NCBI GenBank assembly: GCA_011053055.1
Contig: DRHT01000031.1
Span: forward strand, 62,001 to 126,000
DNA: 64,000 nucleotides
From: Halopseudomonas sabulinigri
Lineage (GTDB): Bacteria; Pseudomonadota; Gammaproteobacteria; Pseudomonadales; Pseudomonadaceae
Reading direction: 5' to 3'
The translations under genes and the position numbers were made by a program. Each line of letters begins with the position of its first letter. The first letter of the stretch is position 1. Positions 53,646-61,717 of this stretch are shown one piece after another. The notes below the pieces were generated by a model. That model was given only the letters and a program-made list of their open reading frames with translations, had not been told where the DNA came from and ran no database searches.

Positions 53646-54650
53646 GTGACCGCGATTCCACTGCTGGTATGTGACGACTCCAATATGGCTCGCAAGCAGC
53701 TGATTCGAGCACTGCCGGCAAATTGGCCGTTTCGAATTACGCAAGCCACCAATGGCTTGGAGGGTTTGGAGGCGATTCGCGCCGGCGCAGGGCAAATAGT
53801 TTTGCTCGATTTGACGATGCCCGAGCTTGATGGTTTCGGCGTGCTGGCGGCGCTGCGCGAAGAAGCGCTCGAGTGTGAAGTTATAGTGGTTTCTGGCGAC
53901 GTCCAGGAAGAAGCCGTGCGCCGCGCCAAAGCGTTAGGCGCACGCGCGTTCATCAAGAAACCAGCTGACCCTATGCAGTTAGCTGAAGCGCTGAATTCCC
54001 TGGGTGTCGAGGTGCCGCTCACTACGCCTGCAACAGACGGCCGGGAAAGCGAATTTCCGCTGCCCAACGTTTCTTTCCGCGATGCCTTCCGTGAAGTATC
54101 CAATGTTGCCATGGGGCGTGCCGCCGAACTGCTAGGGCGGGTGCTCAATCTGTTCATCAAGCTGCCCATACCCAACGTCAATATTTTGGAAGTCGGCGAG
54201 CTGCACATGGCGCTGGCCGACGCTCAGCGCGGGCAGCGATTGTCTGCCATTTGCCAAGGCTTTATTGGCGGCGGCGTTGCCGGAGAAGCCTTGTTGATCT
54301 TCCATGACTCAGAGATTGGCGATGTAGCCCAACTGCTGAACGCGCGCGAAGATGAAAACGCACAGCTTGAAATGCTGCTGGATTTGGCCAGCATCATCAT
54401 CGGCGCTTGCCTCAACGGCCTGTCTGAGCAGCTGAACATCACCCTGTCACAGGGACACCCGATGGTGCTAGGCCAACATTGTCCTATTGAAGACCTAATT
54501 CGCATCAACCAACGCCGCTGGAAGCGCACCTTGGCTGTGGAAATCAGCTACGGTCTGGAAGACCTGGAGATTCATTTCGACCTGTTGCTGCTGTTTACCG
54601 AAGACTCGGTCCCTCGGCTACGGGAAACCCTCGACTTCATGATCAACTGA
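53646..54650 (+). CDS. Response regulator fused to a CheC-like phosphatase domain
   Basis: 334 aa from GTG 53646, preceded by AAGGAT; the exact start is open but the receiver begins immediately. Receiver (about 5-120): CDDSNMARKQL, phosphoacceptor VLLDLTMPELDG, IVVSGD and FIKKPAD. CheC/CheX-like domain (about 150-330): the catalytic pattern ExxNxxxG is present in REVSNVAMGRAAELLGRVLN, while the pseudo-symmetric second helix LLDLASIIIGACLNGLSEQL has Asp and Ser where E and N would be. So one potential phosphatase site, CheX-like. The next gene, 31 bases downstream, is a PAS-GGDEF cyclase. Confidence 0.85.
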   Translation: MTAIPLLVCDDSNMARKQLIRALPANWPFRITQATNGLEGLEAIRAGAGQIVLLDLTMPELDGFGVLAALREEALECEVIVVSGDVQEEAVRRAKALGARAFIKKPADPMQLAEALNSLGVEVPLTTPATDGRESEFPLPNVSFRDAFREVSNVAMGRAAELLGRVLNLFIKLPIPNVNILEVGELHMALADAQRGQRLSAICQGFIGGGVAGEALLIFHDSEIGDVAQLLNAREDENAQLEMLLDLASIIIGACLNGLSEQLNITLSQGHPMVLGQHCPIEDLIRINQRRWKRTLAVEISYGLEDLEIHFDLLLLFTEDSVPRLRETLDFMIN

Positions 54651-54681
54651 CCACGTGATCAACTGAATAAAGGCAAGGCGC

Positions 54682-55635
54682 ATGGCTGCTCAGTTTGACA
54701 TCAACGAACTCCACTGGCTGCTCGACATCGTCCAGAGCATCGATGTGGGCGTGGTAGTGATGGACCGTGAATACAAGATTGAGGTTTGGAACAGCTTTAT
54801 GGAGAACCACTCCGGCTTAGGCTCGGCAGAGGTCAACCAGCGCTCATTGTTCGAGCTGTTTCAGGAAATAGACCAAACCTGGTTTACCCAAAAGGTCGAA
54901 ACTTCGGTCATGTTAGGCACCCGCGCTTTTACCATCTGGGAGCAGCGGCCCAACCTGTTTCGCTTCAAAAGCTACCAGCCGATCACCGGGCTAGCCGATG
55001 AAATGTACCAGAATGTCACCATTTTGCCGCTGCGCAGCAGTACCGGCAAAACCGATCACGTGTGTTTAATTATTTATGATGTAACCGGAGTCGCTGTAAA
55101 CAAACGGCAACTCGAGTCTGCCAATACTAAGCTGAGAGAGTTAGCGCTGCGTGACGGCCTGACCGGGTTACTCAATCGGCGTTACTGGGAAAGCTGCCTG
55201 GAGCACGAGTTCGCACGTCACCAGCGCTATGACAACGAAGTCTGCCTGGTCATGTTCGATATCGACCACTTCAAGAAGGTCAACGATACCTTCGGCCATC
55301 AGGCCGGTGACGAGGTTATCCGCACGACTGCGCGCTTGACCGAACAGCTGGCCAGAGAAACCGATTTTTGCGGACGTTACGGTGGCGAAGAGTTTGTTGT
55401 GCTGCTGCCAGACACGCCTTTGGAAGGAGCTCAACAATTTGCCGAGCGCCTCAGGCAAAGCGTCGAGCGTCAGCAACTGGACCACCAGGGTACGCCCGTG
55501 ACCTTCACCATCAGCTTAGGCGTTGCGCGCCTGACGGATGGCATGGAAAGTTACAAAGAGTTGATTGAGCGCGCCGACAAAGCGCTTTACCAGTCCAAAG
55601 AAGCTGGCCGCAACCTCACCACCATTGCGGAATAA
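54682..55635 (+). CDS. PAS-GGDEF diguanylate cyclase, cytoplasmic
   Basis: 317 aa without TM helices. PAS-like sensor about 10-140 (IVQSIDVGVVVMDREYKIEVW), a helical linker, then GGDEF about 150-310: MFDIDHFKKVNDTFGHQAG, RYGGEEFVVLLPD with RETD as the inhibitory site. Co-oriented with and 31 bases from the receiver-CheC gene, so they probably act together in one c-di-GMP signal path. Confidence 0.88.
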   Translation: MAAQFDINELHWLLDIVQSIDVGVVVMDREYKIEVWNSFMENHSGLGSAEVNQRSLFELFQEIDQTWFTQKVETSVMLGTRAFTIWEQRPNLFRFKSYQPITGLADEMYQNVTILPLRSSTGKTDHVCLIIYDVTGVAVNKRQLESANTKLRELALRDGLTGLLNRRYWESCLEHEFARHQRYDNEVCLVMFDIDHFKKVNDTFGHQAGDEVIRTTARLTEQLARETDFCGRYGGEEFVVLLPDTPLEGAQQFAERLRQSVERQQLDHQGTPVTFTISLGVARLTDGMESYKELIERADKALYQSKEAGRNLTTIAE

Positions 55636-55657
55636 GACCACATTCAAAAGTCATTTC

Positions 55658-55673
55658 TGTGAAGCATTTCACA
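55658..55673. promoter_or_regulatory. Perfect CRP/Vfr-type binding site
   Basis: TGTGA-AGCATT-TCACA, both half-sites and the six-base spacing identical to the CRP/Vfr consensus. It overlaps the -35 hexamer of the promoter at 55668-55696, centred about 37 bases before the predicted transcript start, which suggests repression unless another start is used. Confidence 0.75.
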
Positions 55674-55696
55674 TCTCACAAATAGCCGGGTATGAT
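55668..55696 (+). promoter_or_regulatory. Sigma-70 promoter for the small ORF/dbpA region
   Basis: TTCACA-17 bases-TATGAT: five of six matches to each hexamer and ideal spacing. Predicted start near 55703, giving a leader of about 115 bases before the ATG at 55817. A second possible -10, TATTAT, lies at 55732-55737. Confidence 0.65.
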
Positions 55697-55816
55697 GCGC
55701 GGCAAGGGATCGAAAGCGTCAAGGAAGAGGCTATTATAGAATAAAACCTGCCTGATAGACGTTTTTCTGACAGCATCCAAGCCATAGCAAGTCAACCAAC
55801 ACACGGCAGTCTGACC

Positions 55817-55981
55817 ATGAAATCACCTACACGCGGGTGGCGCTGGGCCTATCGCAAGACCCGCAGCTACCACACTACAAAATTGCAGGCGCTATACCGC
55901 GCGACTCGTTACTGGGCAACCGGTGATACCGGCTCCTTTATCAGCCATGGCGGCTTTCGCAAGACACGCATTCGGCGCTGA
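55817..55981 (+). CDS. Small basic protein, 54 aa, uncharacterised (below ORF-track cutoff)
   Basis: ATG to TGA, 54 codons. Very rich in Arg and Lys and in aromatics: MKSPTRGWRWAYRKTRSYHT at the N-terminus, then QALYRATRYWATGDTGS and a basic end FRKTRIRR. Codon use looks like that of the neighbouring genes. It has a plausible promoter 120-150 bases upstream but only a weak ribosome site. The composition suggests nucleic-acid or ribosome binding; that is inference. It ends 67 bases before the predicted dbpA start, and overlaps the spurious 5' extension of that ORF in another frame. Confidence 0.55.
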   Translation: MKSPTRGWRWAYRKTRSYHTTKLQALYRATRYWATGDTGSFISHGGFRKTRIRR

Positions 55982-56048
55982 TAGCGCTGCTGGCCAGCAA
56001 GTCCAATCTGATACACTGCAAGGCCTTTCTTCGCTTCAGGCCAGCCCC

Positions 56049-57431
56049 GTGACCCAGACTACCTTCGACTCGCTAAAACTGCCCCAGGCTATGCTCGATA
56101 CCCTGCAGCAAATGGGCTATGCGAGCATGACGCCGATTCAAGCCGAAGCGCTGCCGCTGATACTTCAGGGCAATGATCTGCTGGCCCAGTCACGTACCGG
56201 CAGCGGCAAGACAGCCGCCTTCGGTATCGGCCTGCTGACCCCACTAAACCCGCAGTTCTTTGGCTGCCAGGCACTGGTGCTGAGCCCTACGCGCGAATTG
56301 GCGACGCAAACGGCTACAGCCTTGCGTAACCTGGCACGCGGGCTGCCCAATATCAAAATTATTACGCTATGCGGTGGTACTCCTTTTGGACCGCAAGCCG
56401 CCTCGCTGGAACAAGGTGCACACGTCATCGTCGGCACGCCCGGTCGAATCCAAGATCACTTGGCTCGCGGTACTCTGACCCTCGACAACCTTAACTGCCT
56501 GGTGCTAGACGAAGCCGACCGGATGCTCGACATGGGTTTTGTCGACCCTATCCGCGAGATCATCGGTCACACGCCAAAGCGCCGCCAGACTCTGTTGTTT
56601 TCAGCAACCTACCCGTCAGGTTTGAAATCATTGGCCAGCGAATTCATGCGCGAGCCGAAACAGATCACCATAAGCGATGCCAGCCCAAGCAATCCCATCA
56701 CTCAGCGCTTCTACGAAATTGAAGAGAAGCAACGCTTTGATGCCGTGTTACGTTTGCTCGCCGCCGATCGACCACAACCCTGTATCGCGTTTTGTCACAC
56801 TCGCCAGCAGTGTCAGGAACTGGCCGACTTTTTGAACGCCAATAGCATCAGTGCGCAAGCTATACACGGTGACATGGAGCAACGCGACCGCGATCAAGTA
56901 CTGGCATTGTTTGCCAATCAGAGCTGCAGCGTGCTGACCGCGACCGATGTTGCCGCCCGAGGCATCGATATCGAAGGCGTTGCAGCGGTAATCAACGTAG
57001 AACTCTCGGCTGATCCTTCCGCGCATACCCACCGCATTGGGCGTAGCGGCCGTGCCGGCCAGTCCGGCTTGGCGCTGAGCCTGGTGGCCCCTCGCGAACT
57101 CAAACGTTCGCGCGCAATTGAAGAAACCAGTGGTGAACCGCTGAACTGGCAGGAGCTCGACAGCTTGCCTGCCAGACTCGACCAGCCAATGATCGCGCCC
57201 ATGCGCACGCTGGCGGTAGCCGGTGGCCGCAAGGACAAGTTACGCCCCGGCGACCTGCTTGGCGCCCTCACTGGCGACGCGGGCTTATCGGCAGATGCAA
57301 TTGGCAAGATCAGCATCAGTGACTATCAAGCCTTGGTCGCTATTCGCCGCGATCAGGCCAAGCAGGCACTCGCGCGACTGAGCGAAGGTAAGATCAAGGG
57401 CCGCAACTTCAGGGTGCGCCTGCTGTCATAG
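56049..57431 (+). CDS. dbpA: DEAD-box RNA helicase DbpA
   Basis: Ribosome-assembly helicase activated by 23S rRNA hairpin 92. 460 aa from GTG 56049 (VTQTTFDSLKLPQAML, read as Met), which fits the E. coli start; the listed start at 55923 crosses the small ORF. Motifs: Q motif MTPIQAEALPLI, Walker A SRTGSGKTAAFG, VLDEADRMLDMGF, LLFSATYPS, TDVAARGIDIEGV, HRIGRSGRAGQ. The C-terminal RRM-like DbpA RNA-binding domain is present (LRPGDLLGALTGDAGLSADA ... GKIKGRNFRVRLLS), which separates it from SrmB and RhlB. Confidence 0.9.
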   Translation: MTQTTFDSLKLPQAMLDTLQQMGYASMTPIQAEALPLILQGNDLLAQSRTGSGKTAAFGIGLLTPLNPQFFGCQALVLSPTRELATQTATALRNLARGLPNIKIITLCGGTPFGPQAASLEQGAHVIVGTPGRIQDHLARGTLTLDNLNCLVLDEADRMLDMGFVDPIREIIGHTPKRRQTLLFSATYPSGLKSLASEFMREPKQITISDASPSNPITQRFYEIEEKQRFDAVLRLLAADRPQPCIAFCHTRQQCQELADFLNANSISAQAIHGDMEQRDRDQVLALFANQSCSVLTATDVAARGIDIEGVAAVINVELSADPSAHTHRIGRSGRAGQSGLALSLVAPRELKRSRAIEETSGEPLNWQELDSLPARLDQPMIAPMRTLAVAGGRKDKLRPGDLLGALTGDAGLSADAIGKISISDYQALVAIRRDQAKQALARLSEGKIKGRNFRVRLLS

Positions 57432-57481
57432 CGCCAACCGTAATCCCCATAACCGATAAATACCGATAACGAGCGCCGTCC

Positions 57482-59380
57482 ATGGATGCCAGTCAGCAAC
57501 TGATTCTGTTGATTCTTGGTTGTACCATTGCATTATTTCTATGGGGCCGCTGGCGCCACGATGTGGTGGCCTTGGCCGCTTTGATGGCCTGCGTGGTTAC
57601 CGGCTTAACCCCAGCCGCGGATGCGTTTGTCGGCTTTGGTCATCCTGCGGTAATTACCGTGGCGGCTGTGCTGATTTTGAGCAAGGGCCTGCAAACCACC
57701 GGCGCCGTAGAAGCACTGGCCCAGCGCGCCCTACCCAAGAACGGCGGCCCTTTGCTCAGCCTGGCCGTGCTAACTCTGCTGGGTGCAGGCTTATCAGCGT
57801 TCATGAACAACGTTGGAGCCATGGCACTACTCATGCCGCTTGCGCTGCAACTCGCGGCGCGTGAAGGCATGCCGCCCGGCAAAGTCCTCATGCCACTGGC
57901 GTTTGGCACCATTCTAGGCGGCATGACCACGCTAATTGGTACTCCTCCTAACCTAATTGTCGCCGGCTTCCGCGCCCGCGAAGACCTTGGCGGCTTCGGC
58001 ATGTTCGACTTCACGCCAGTGGGCATCGCAGTCGCCATAGCCGGGGTGATCTTTGTCGTCTTCACCAGCCGCTGGCTGGTGCCACGTCGCGAGCAGCCCG
58101 ACGTGGGCAGCTTCGATACCGGCACCTACCTGACCGAAGTGCATATTGACGCCGACAGCAAAGTCGATGGCAAAACCCTGGCGGAAGTTGAGCTACTACT
58201 GGAAGAGAACGACGCGCAAATTGTCGGCATGGTACGCAATGACTTTCGCGTCACCGCCCCCATGCCCAGCCGCGTGTTGCGGGCCGGCGACATTCTGGTA
58301 ATCGAGGCAGAGCCTGAAGGGCTAGGCTCTTCGCTCACCCGTCTGGGCCTGAAACTGGAAGAAGCAGTACCCACCAACGGCAATGACAAGCAGGACGAAG
58401 GGCAGGACAGCGAAGAAAAAAACGAGTCGGCAAGCAGCGAAAAAGAACCCCCGCAGAGCGATGCTACGGCTGAGCAGAATAAGGACAAAGATAAAGAGAA
58501 AAGCAGCAAGCCCTCACTGTCCGATGAAATAACGCTACAGGAGCTCGCAGTGCAGCCCGGCGCCGACATCCTCGGTCGCAGCGCATCCCACATTCAACTG
58601 CGCACGCGTTTCGGCATCAACTTGCTGGCCATATCCCGCCGCGGCCATCGCTCTATTCGCCGGCTGCGCTGGACCGAGATCCAAGCCGGCGATGTGCTGC
58701 TGATGCAAGGAACCCCGGAAGCCATCTCTGGTTTTGCCAGCGAGTACGGCTGCGTCCCCTTAGCACCACGGGCCATTCTAATTCCCGACGGGCGTCAAGC
58801 GCTGACTGCCGCCGGCATCATGCTGTGCTCCATCGCGCTGGCCGCCTTCGGCATCCTGCCGGCGGCGGTCGCCTTTATGGCCGGGGTGTTGGGTTACATG
58901 CTGACCCGCGTGATACCCCTGCGGCGCATTTATGAGGCGGTCGATTGGCCAATCATAGTGCTGCTGGCTGCGCTTATGCCGATGGCAGCCGCGATGGCCG
59001 ATACCGGCGCTGCCGACCTGCTGGCCAAAACGCTATTGGATAACTTTGCGCAGGGTAACGCAGTCATTGCTTTGGTTTTGATGCTGGTCGTCACCATGAC
59101 GCTGTCGGATTTCATGAACAACGCTGCCACCGCAGCCGTCATGTGCCCAATCGCATTGAGTGTCGCAGGGCAACTGGAGGTTAATCCCGACAGTTTTCTC
59201 ATGGCTGTAGCCATCGGCGCTTCCTGTGCGTTCCTGACGCCAATCGGCCACCAGAACAACACATTGATTCTTGGCCCCGGCGGCTTTCGCTTTGGCGATT
59301 ACTGGCGTCTTGGCCTGCCCCTGGAGCTGCTGGTCGTTGCCGTCAGCGTCCCTATGCTGCTGTGGGTGTGGCCACTTTAA
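57482..59380 (+). CDS. SLC13-type permease with two TrkA-C domains and a charged linker
   Basis: 632 aa. About 10-12 TM helices in two halves with SLC13 motifs: MNNVGAMALLMPLALQLA and LIGTPPNLIVAG in the first, DFMNNAATAAVMCPIALSVA in the second. Two cytoplasmic TrkA-C (RCK-C) domains sit between the halves (about 205-295 and 350-430), separated by about 50 highly charged residues (DEGQDSEEKNESASSEKEP and EQNKDKDKEKSSK) with no fold. The linker is unusual for the family. Transport substrate is unknown (di/tricarboxylate, sulfate or similar). Start follows dbpA by 50 bases. Confidence 0.85.
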   Translation: MDASQQLILLILGCTIALFLWGRWRHDVVALAALMACVVTGLTPAADAFVGFGHPAVITVAAVLILSKGLQTTGAVEALAQRALPKNGGPLLSLAVLTLLGAGLSAFMNNVGAMALLMPLALQLAAREGMPPGKVLMPLAFGTILGGMTTLIGTPPNLIVAGFRAREDLGGFGMFDFTPVGIAVAIAGVIFVVFTSRWLVPRREQPDVGSFDTGTYLTEVHIDADSKVDGKTLAEVELLLEENDAQIVGMVRNDFRVTAPMPSRVLRAGDILVIEAEPEGLGSSLTRLGLKLEEAVPTNGNDKQDEGQDSEEKNESASSEKEPPQSDATAEQNKDKDKEKSSKPSLSDEITLQELAVQPGADILGRSASHIQLRTRFGINLLAISRRGHRSIRRLRWTEIQAGDVLLMQGTPEAISGFASEYGCVPLAPRAILIPDGRQALTAAGIMLCSIALAAFGILPAAVAFMAGVLGYMLTRVIPLRRIYEAVDWPIIVLLAALMPMAAAMADTGAADLLAKTLLDNFAQGNAVIALVLMLVVTMTLSDFMNNAATAAVMCPIALSVAGQLEVNPDSFLMAVAIGASCAFLTPIGHQNNTLILGPGGFRFGDYWRLGLPLELLVVAVSVPMLLWVWPL

Positions 59381-59411
59381 GGCCTAGACCACGCCGGTCA
59401 AATTGCATGTT

Positions 59412-59448
59412 TCTCTAGCTCTGACTCAAACAGGATCAGAGCTAGAGA
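59412..59448. terminator. Long stem-loop between convergent permease and sodC genes
   Basis: TCTCTAGCTCTGA...TCAGAGCTAGAGA: perfect 13-bp stem with an 11-base loop. No T-run on either side, so terminator activity is uncertain, but the position between convergent genes supports it. Confidence 0.5.
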
Positions 59449-59482
59449 TAGACAGCCCGACACCAGCAACAGCTGCTGCGAT

Positions 59483-60010
59483 TTATTCGCTGATCAGGCC
59501 GCATGCAACACGCGCACCGCCACCACCCAATTTTTCCGGTTGATCGGAATTGTTGTCACCGCCCGCATGCACCATCAACGCACGCCCTTCAATTTCTGCC
59601 AGCGTTTTGATTCTTGGCGCCAGTACCGGGTAGTCGGCAACACCCTGAGCATTAACATACAGCCCAGGCAGATCACCTAAATGACCCTCTCCGTATGGCC
59701 CAAGGTGCTCACCCGTGCTGGCGGGATCGTAGTGACTGCCTGCCGCAGCCGCCGGAGTAGGCTTGCCATCCTTATCGGCGGTGGCACAACTGGGGTTTTC
59801 GTGTACGTGGAAGCCATGTAAACCGGCAGGCAGCGATTTCAGGTTTGGCGTAAACAACAGCCCATCGTCGGTTTCGCTGATCACAACAGTACCAATTGAC
59901 TCCTGCTTGCCGTCCAGCCCCACCTTGTTAATGGTCACTTCTTGGGAGGCCGCTTGGGCCATTCCCGCCGTCAATGCCAGTGCCAATGCCAATCCGTTAC
60001 GTGCTTTCAT
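59483..60010 (-). CDS. sodC: Periplasmic Cu/Zn superoxide dismutase
   Basis: 175 aa with signal peptide (LALALALTAGMAQA). Copper and zinc ligands: GFHVHENPSC (His), AAGSHYDPASTGEHLGPYGEGHLGDLP (His, His, Asp) and LMVHAGGDNNSD with the last His. A disulfide pair is expected between the first Cys and the Cys in RVACGLI. Removes superoxide in the periplasm. Downstream of and same strand as the rubredoxin-alkB operon but separated by a hairpin. Confidence 0.93.
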   Translation of the reverse strand: MKARNGLALALALTAGMAQAASQEVTINKVGLDGKQESIGTVVISETDDGLLFTPNLKSLPAGLHGFHVHENPSCATADKDGKPTPAAAAGSHYDPASTGEHLGPYGEGHLGDLPGLYVNAQGVADYPVLAPRIKTLAEIEGRALMVHAGGDNNSDQPEKLGGGGARVACGLISE

Positions 60011-60060
60011 AATGAACTCCAGTTGTCATGTCGCATGAGGGCAGAACGGAGAATTAACCA

Positions 60061-60078
60061 GGCCAGCGCGAGCTGGCC
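60061..60078 (-). terminator. Small hairpin between the rubredoxin and sodC genes
   Basis: GGCCAGC-GCGA-GCTGGCC, 7-bp GC stem, followed on the minus strand by only a short T-rich stretch. Weak terminator or 5' leader structure of sodC. Confidence 0.35.
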
Positions 60079-60186
60079 CCATTTCCCCGCCTCTGTGATA
60101 GTGACAGGACACCAGCGCGGTTGTTCCTTCTGCCTGCACGCACAACGCCGGCCTAACCAAGAGCGCGGCGCGTCATTCTGCGTGAT

Positions 60187-60369
60187 CTAGTCACCCGGCG
60201 ACGGCTCAGCAACCGCACTGAAGTCTTCTTTATAACGCACCGCGCAATCGGGACAGGCGAAACTATCTGGCAGCGTTTCCCAACGGGTGCCCGCCGCAAA
60301 CCCCTGATGCGGATCACCCTGCGCTTCGTCATATTCGTAATCACACTCGGGGCAACGATAGCGGCTCAT
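60187..60369 (-). CDS. Rubredoxin (AlkG-like)
   Basis: 60 aa. One iron site from two CxxC pairs: RCPECDYEYDEAQGDPHQG and SFACPDCAVRYKEDF. The residue after each CxxC is Asp or Ala rather than the Gly of most rubredoxins, a variation I associate with the AlkG1 type, which in some species could not pass electrons to AlkB. It overlaps alkB by four bases (60366-60369), and would otherwise be its electron donor via a rubredoxin reductase not in the window. Confidence 0.85.
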   Translation of the reverse strand: MSRYRCPECDYEYDEAQGDPHQGFAAGTRWETLPDSFACPDCAVRYKEDFSAVAEPSPGD

Positions 60370-61574
60370 GCTGTCGCCTCCACCATCCCCGGCACCTGGC
60401 TTTCAGGGCTCAATGCATAACGACGCATCAACATTTCCTTTTTCGCCGGCAAAAAGTTGATGCGCTCAGGGTCGCGATCGACCGCGTCCAGCAAGCGTTT
60501 ATCCATTACCTTGAACCATAGCGGCGGAAAATACGCCAACAGATACATGCCAGGGTACCCGCTTGGCAAACGCGGCAGATCCTCGAAGTCGCGTAGCGAT
60601 TGATAGCGCCGTGTGGGATGCGCGTGATGGTCGGAATGGCGTTGCAGGTGAAACAACGTCCAATTGGAAAACAGGTGGTTACTGTTCCAGGAATGATGCG
60701 GCTGACAACGTTCATAGCGACCACTCGGCTGCTTGATACGTAGCAGGCCGTAATGCTCGATGTAGTTGGCCTGGGTCAGCTGGAATGCACCCCAGAAGGC
60801 TATCAGCAGCATAATCGGCAATATCCCGATACCCAGCCAGGCAATCAACCCTCCGTAAAGCAGGGCACTGATCAGCGCCGGTTGCAGAATTTCATTCTCT
60901 AGGCTCCATACCGACTTCCCGCAGCGGTCCAGCCGTTGCGCCTCCAAATCCCAAGCACGAAAGAAAGCGCCGGGCATCTCGCGGAATACGAAGCGATAAA
61001 CGCTCTCGCCCATACGCGACGAAGCAGGATCTTCGGGCGTCGCCACATCACGGTGGTGGCCGCGATTGTGCTCTACGAAGAAATGCCCGTAACAACCCAG
61101 CGCCAGGGTGATCTTGGCGAGCCAGCGCTCAAGCGTGCTCTTCTTGTGGCCCATTTCATGACCCAGATTCAAGCCAAAGCCCAACGAGCCTCCGGTGGCC
61201 AGAATCACCGCCAGAATGCCATGCCAAGGTAATTCGTGAGTGCCCAGGAAAATGATGTTGACCAGAAAACTGACCCAAAGAATGGGCACCAGTGCGTAAG
61301 TGACATAACGGTAATAGGGGTCAGCCTCCAACGCAGGAACAGCCTCCTCCGGTGGGTTGCTCAAATCCTCACCCAGCAGACCATCCAGCATGGGGATGAC
61401 CACGTAGCCGAATAATGTCGATATCCAGAGCCACATGACGTTCGGTGAAACCAACATATAGAGAAGCGGGCCGACCAACGCCAGGCACGGTACCAGCAGT
61501 GAGAACAACCAAAGCCGACGCTTACGGTCGACGTAACCGAAGAGGCCATTGTCCGGTGCAGCAATAGCGGTCAT
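60366..61574 (-). CDS. alkB: Alkane 1-monooxygenase
   Basis: Integral-membrane di-iron enzyme that hydroxylates the terminal carbon of medium-chain n-alkanes. 402 aa, about six TM helices. The three His boxes are intact: NLGHEMGHKK, EHNRGHHRDVATPEDPAS and LQRHSDHHAHPTRRYQ, with an extra His motif PHHSWNSNHLFSNWTL. AAAAGGATGATCAC precedes the ATG. Divergent from an AraC regulator and coupled to rubredoxin. Confidence 0.94.
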   Translation of the reverse strand: MTAIAAPDNGLFGYVDRKRRLWLFSLLVPCLALVGPLLYMLVSPNVMWLWISTLFGYVVIPMLDGLLGEDLSNPPEEAVPALEADPYYRYVTYALVPILWVSFLVNIIFLGTHELPWHGILAVILATGGSLGFGLNLGHEMGHKKSTLERWLAKITLALGCYGHFFVEHNRGHHRDVATPEDPASSRMGESVYRFVFREMPGAFFRAWDLEAQRLDRCGKSVWSLENEILQPALISALLYGGLIAWLGIGILPIMLLIAFWGAFQLTQANYIEHYGLLRIKQPSGRYERCQPHHSWNSNHLFSNWTLFHLQRHSDHHAHPTRRYQSLRDFEDLPRLPSGYPGMYLLAYFPPLWFKVMDKRLLDAVDRDPERINFLPAKKEMLMRRYALSPESQVPGMVEATA

Positions 61575-61717
61575 GTGATCATCCTTTTATTGTTGTGGTT
61601 ATGACCCTGACATCTTCTGCTCAGCAATCAATAACAACACCCGTTGCAACCGGCAAATTATCGTCATATTGTGACATCAGCTACTGCCCCAATCCCCTAA
61701 CCACAACAAGGTTCAGT
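61575..61717. promoter_or_regulatory. Divergent alkB-araC intergenic region
   Basis: 143 bases serving both genes. It contains repeated words that could be operator sites: TTGTTGTGGTTATGA near the alkB start and CAATAACAACACCC opposite it, and two TGACATC words (near 61608 and 61672) about 65 bases apart. None is a strong match to a known site; listed as the place to look for AraC-type binding. Confidence 0.35.
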
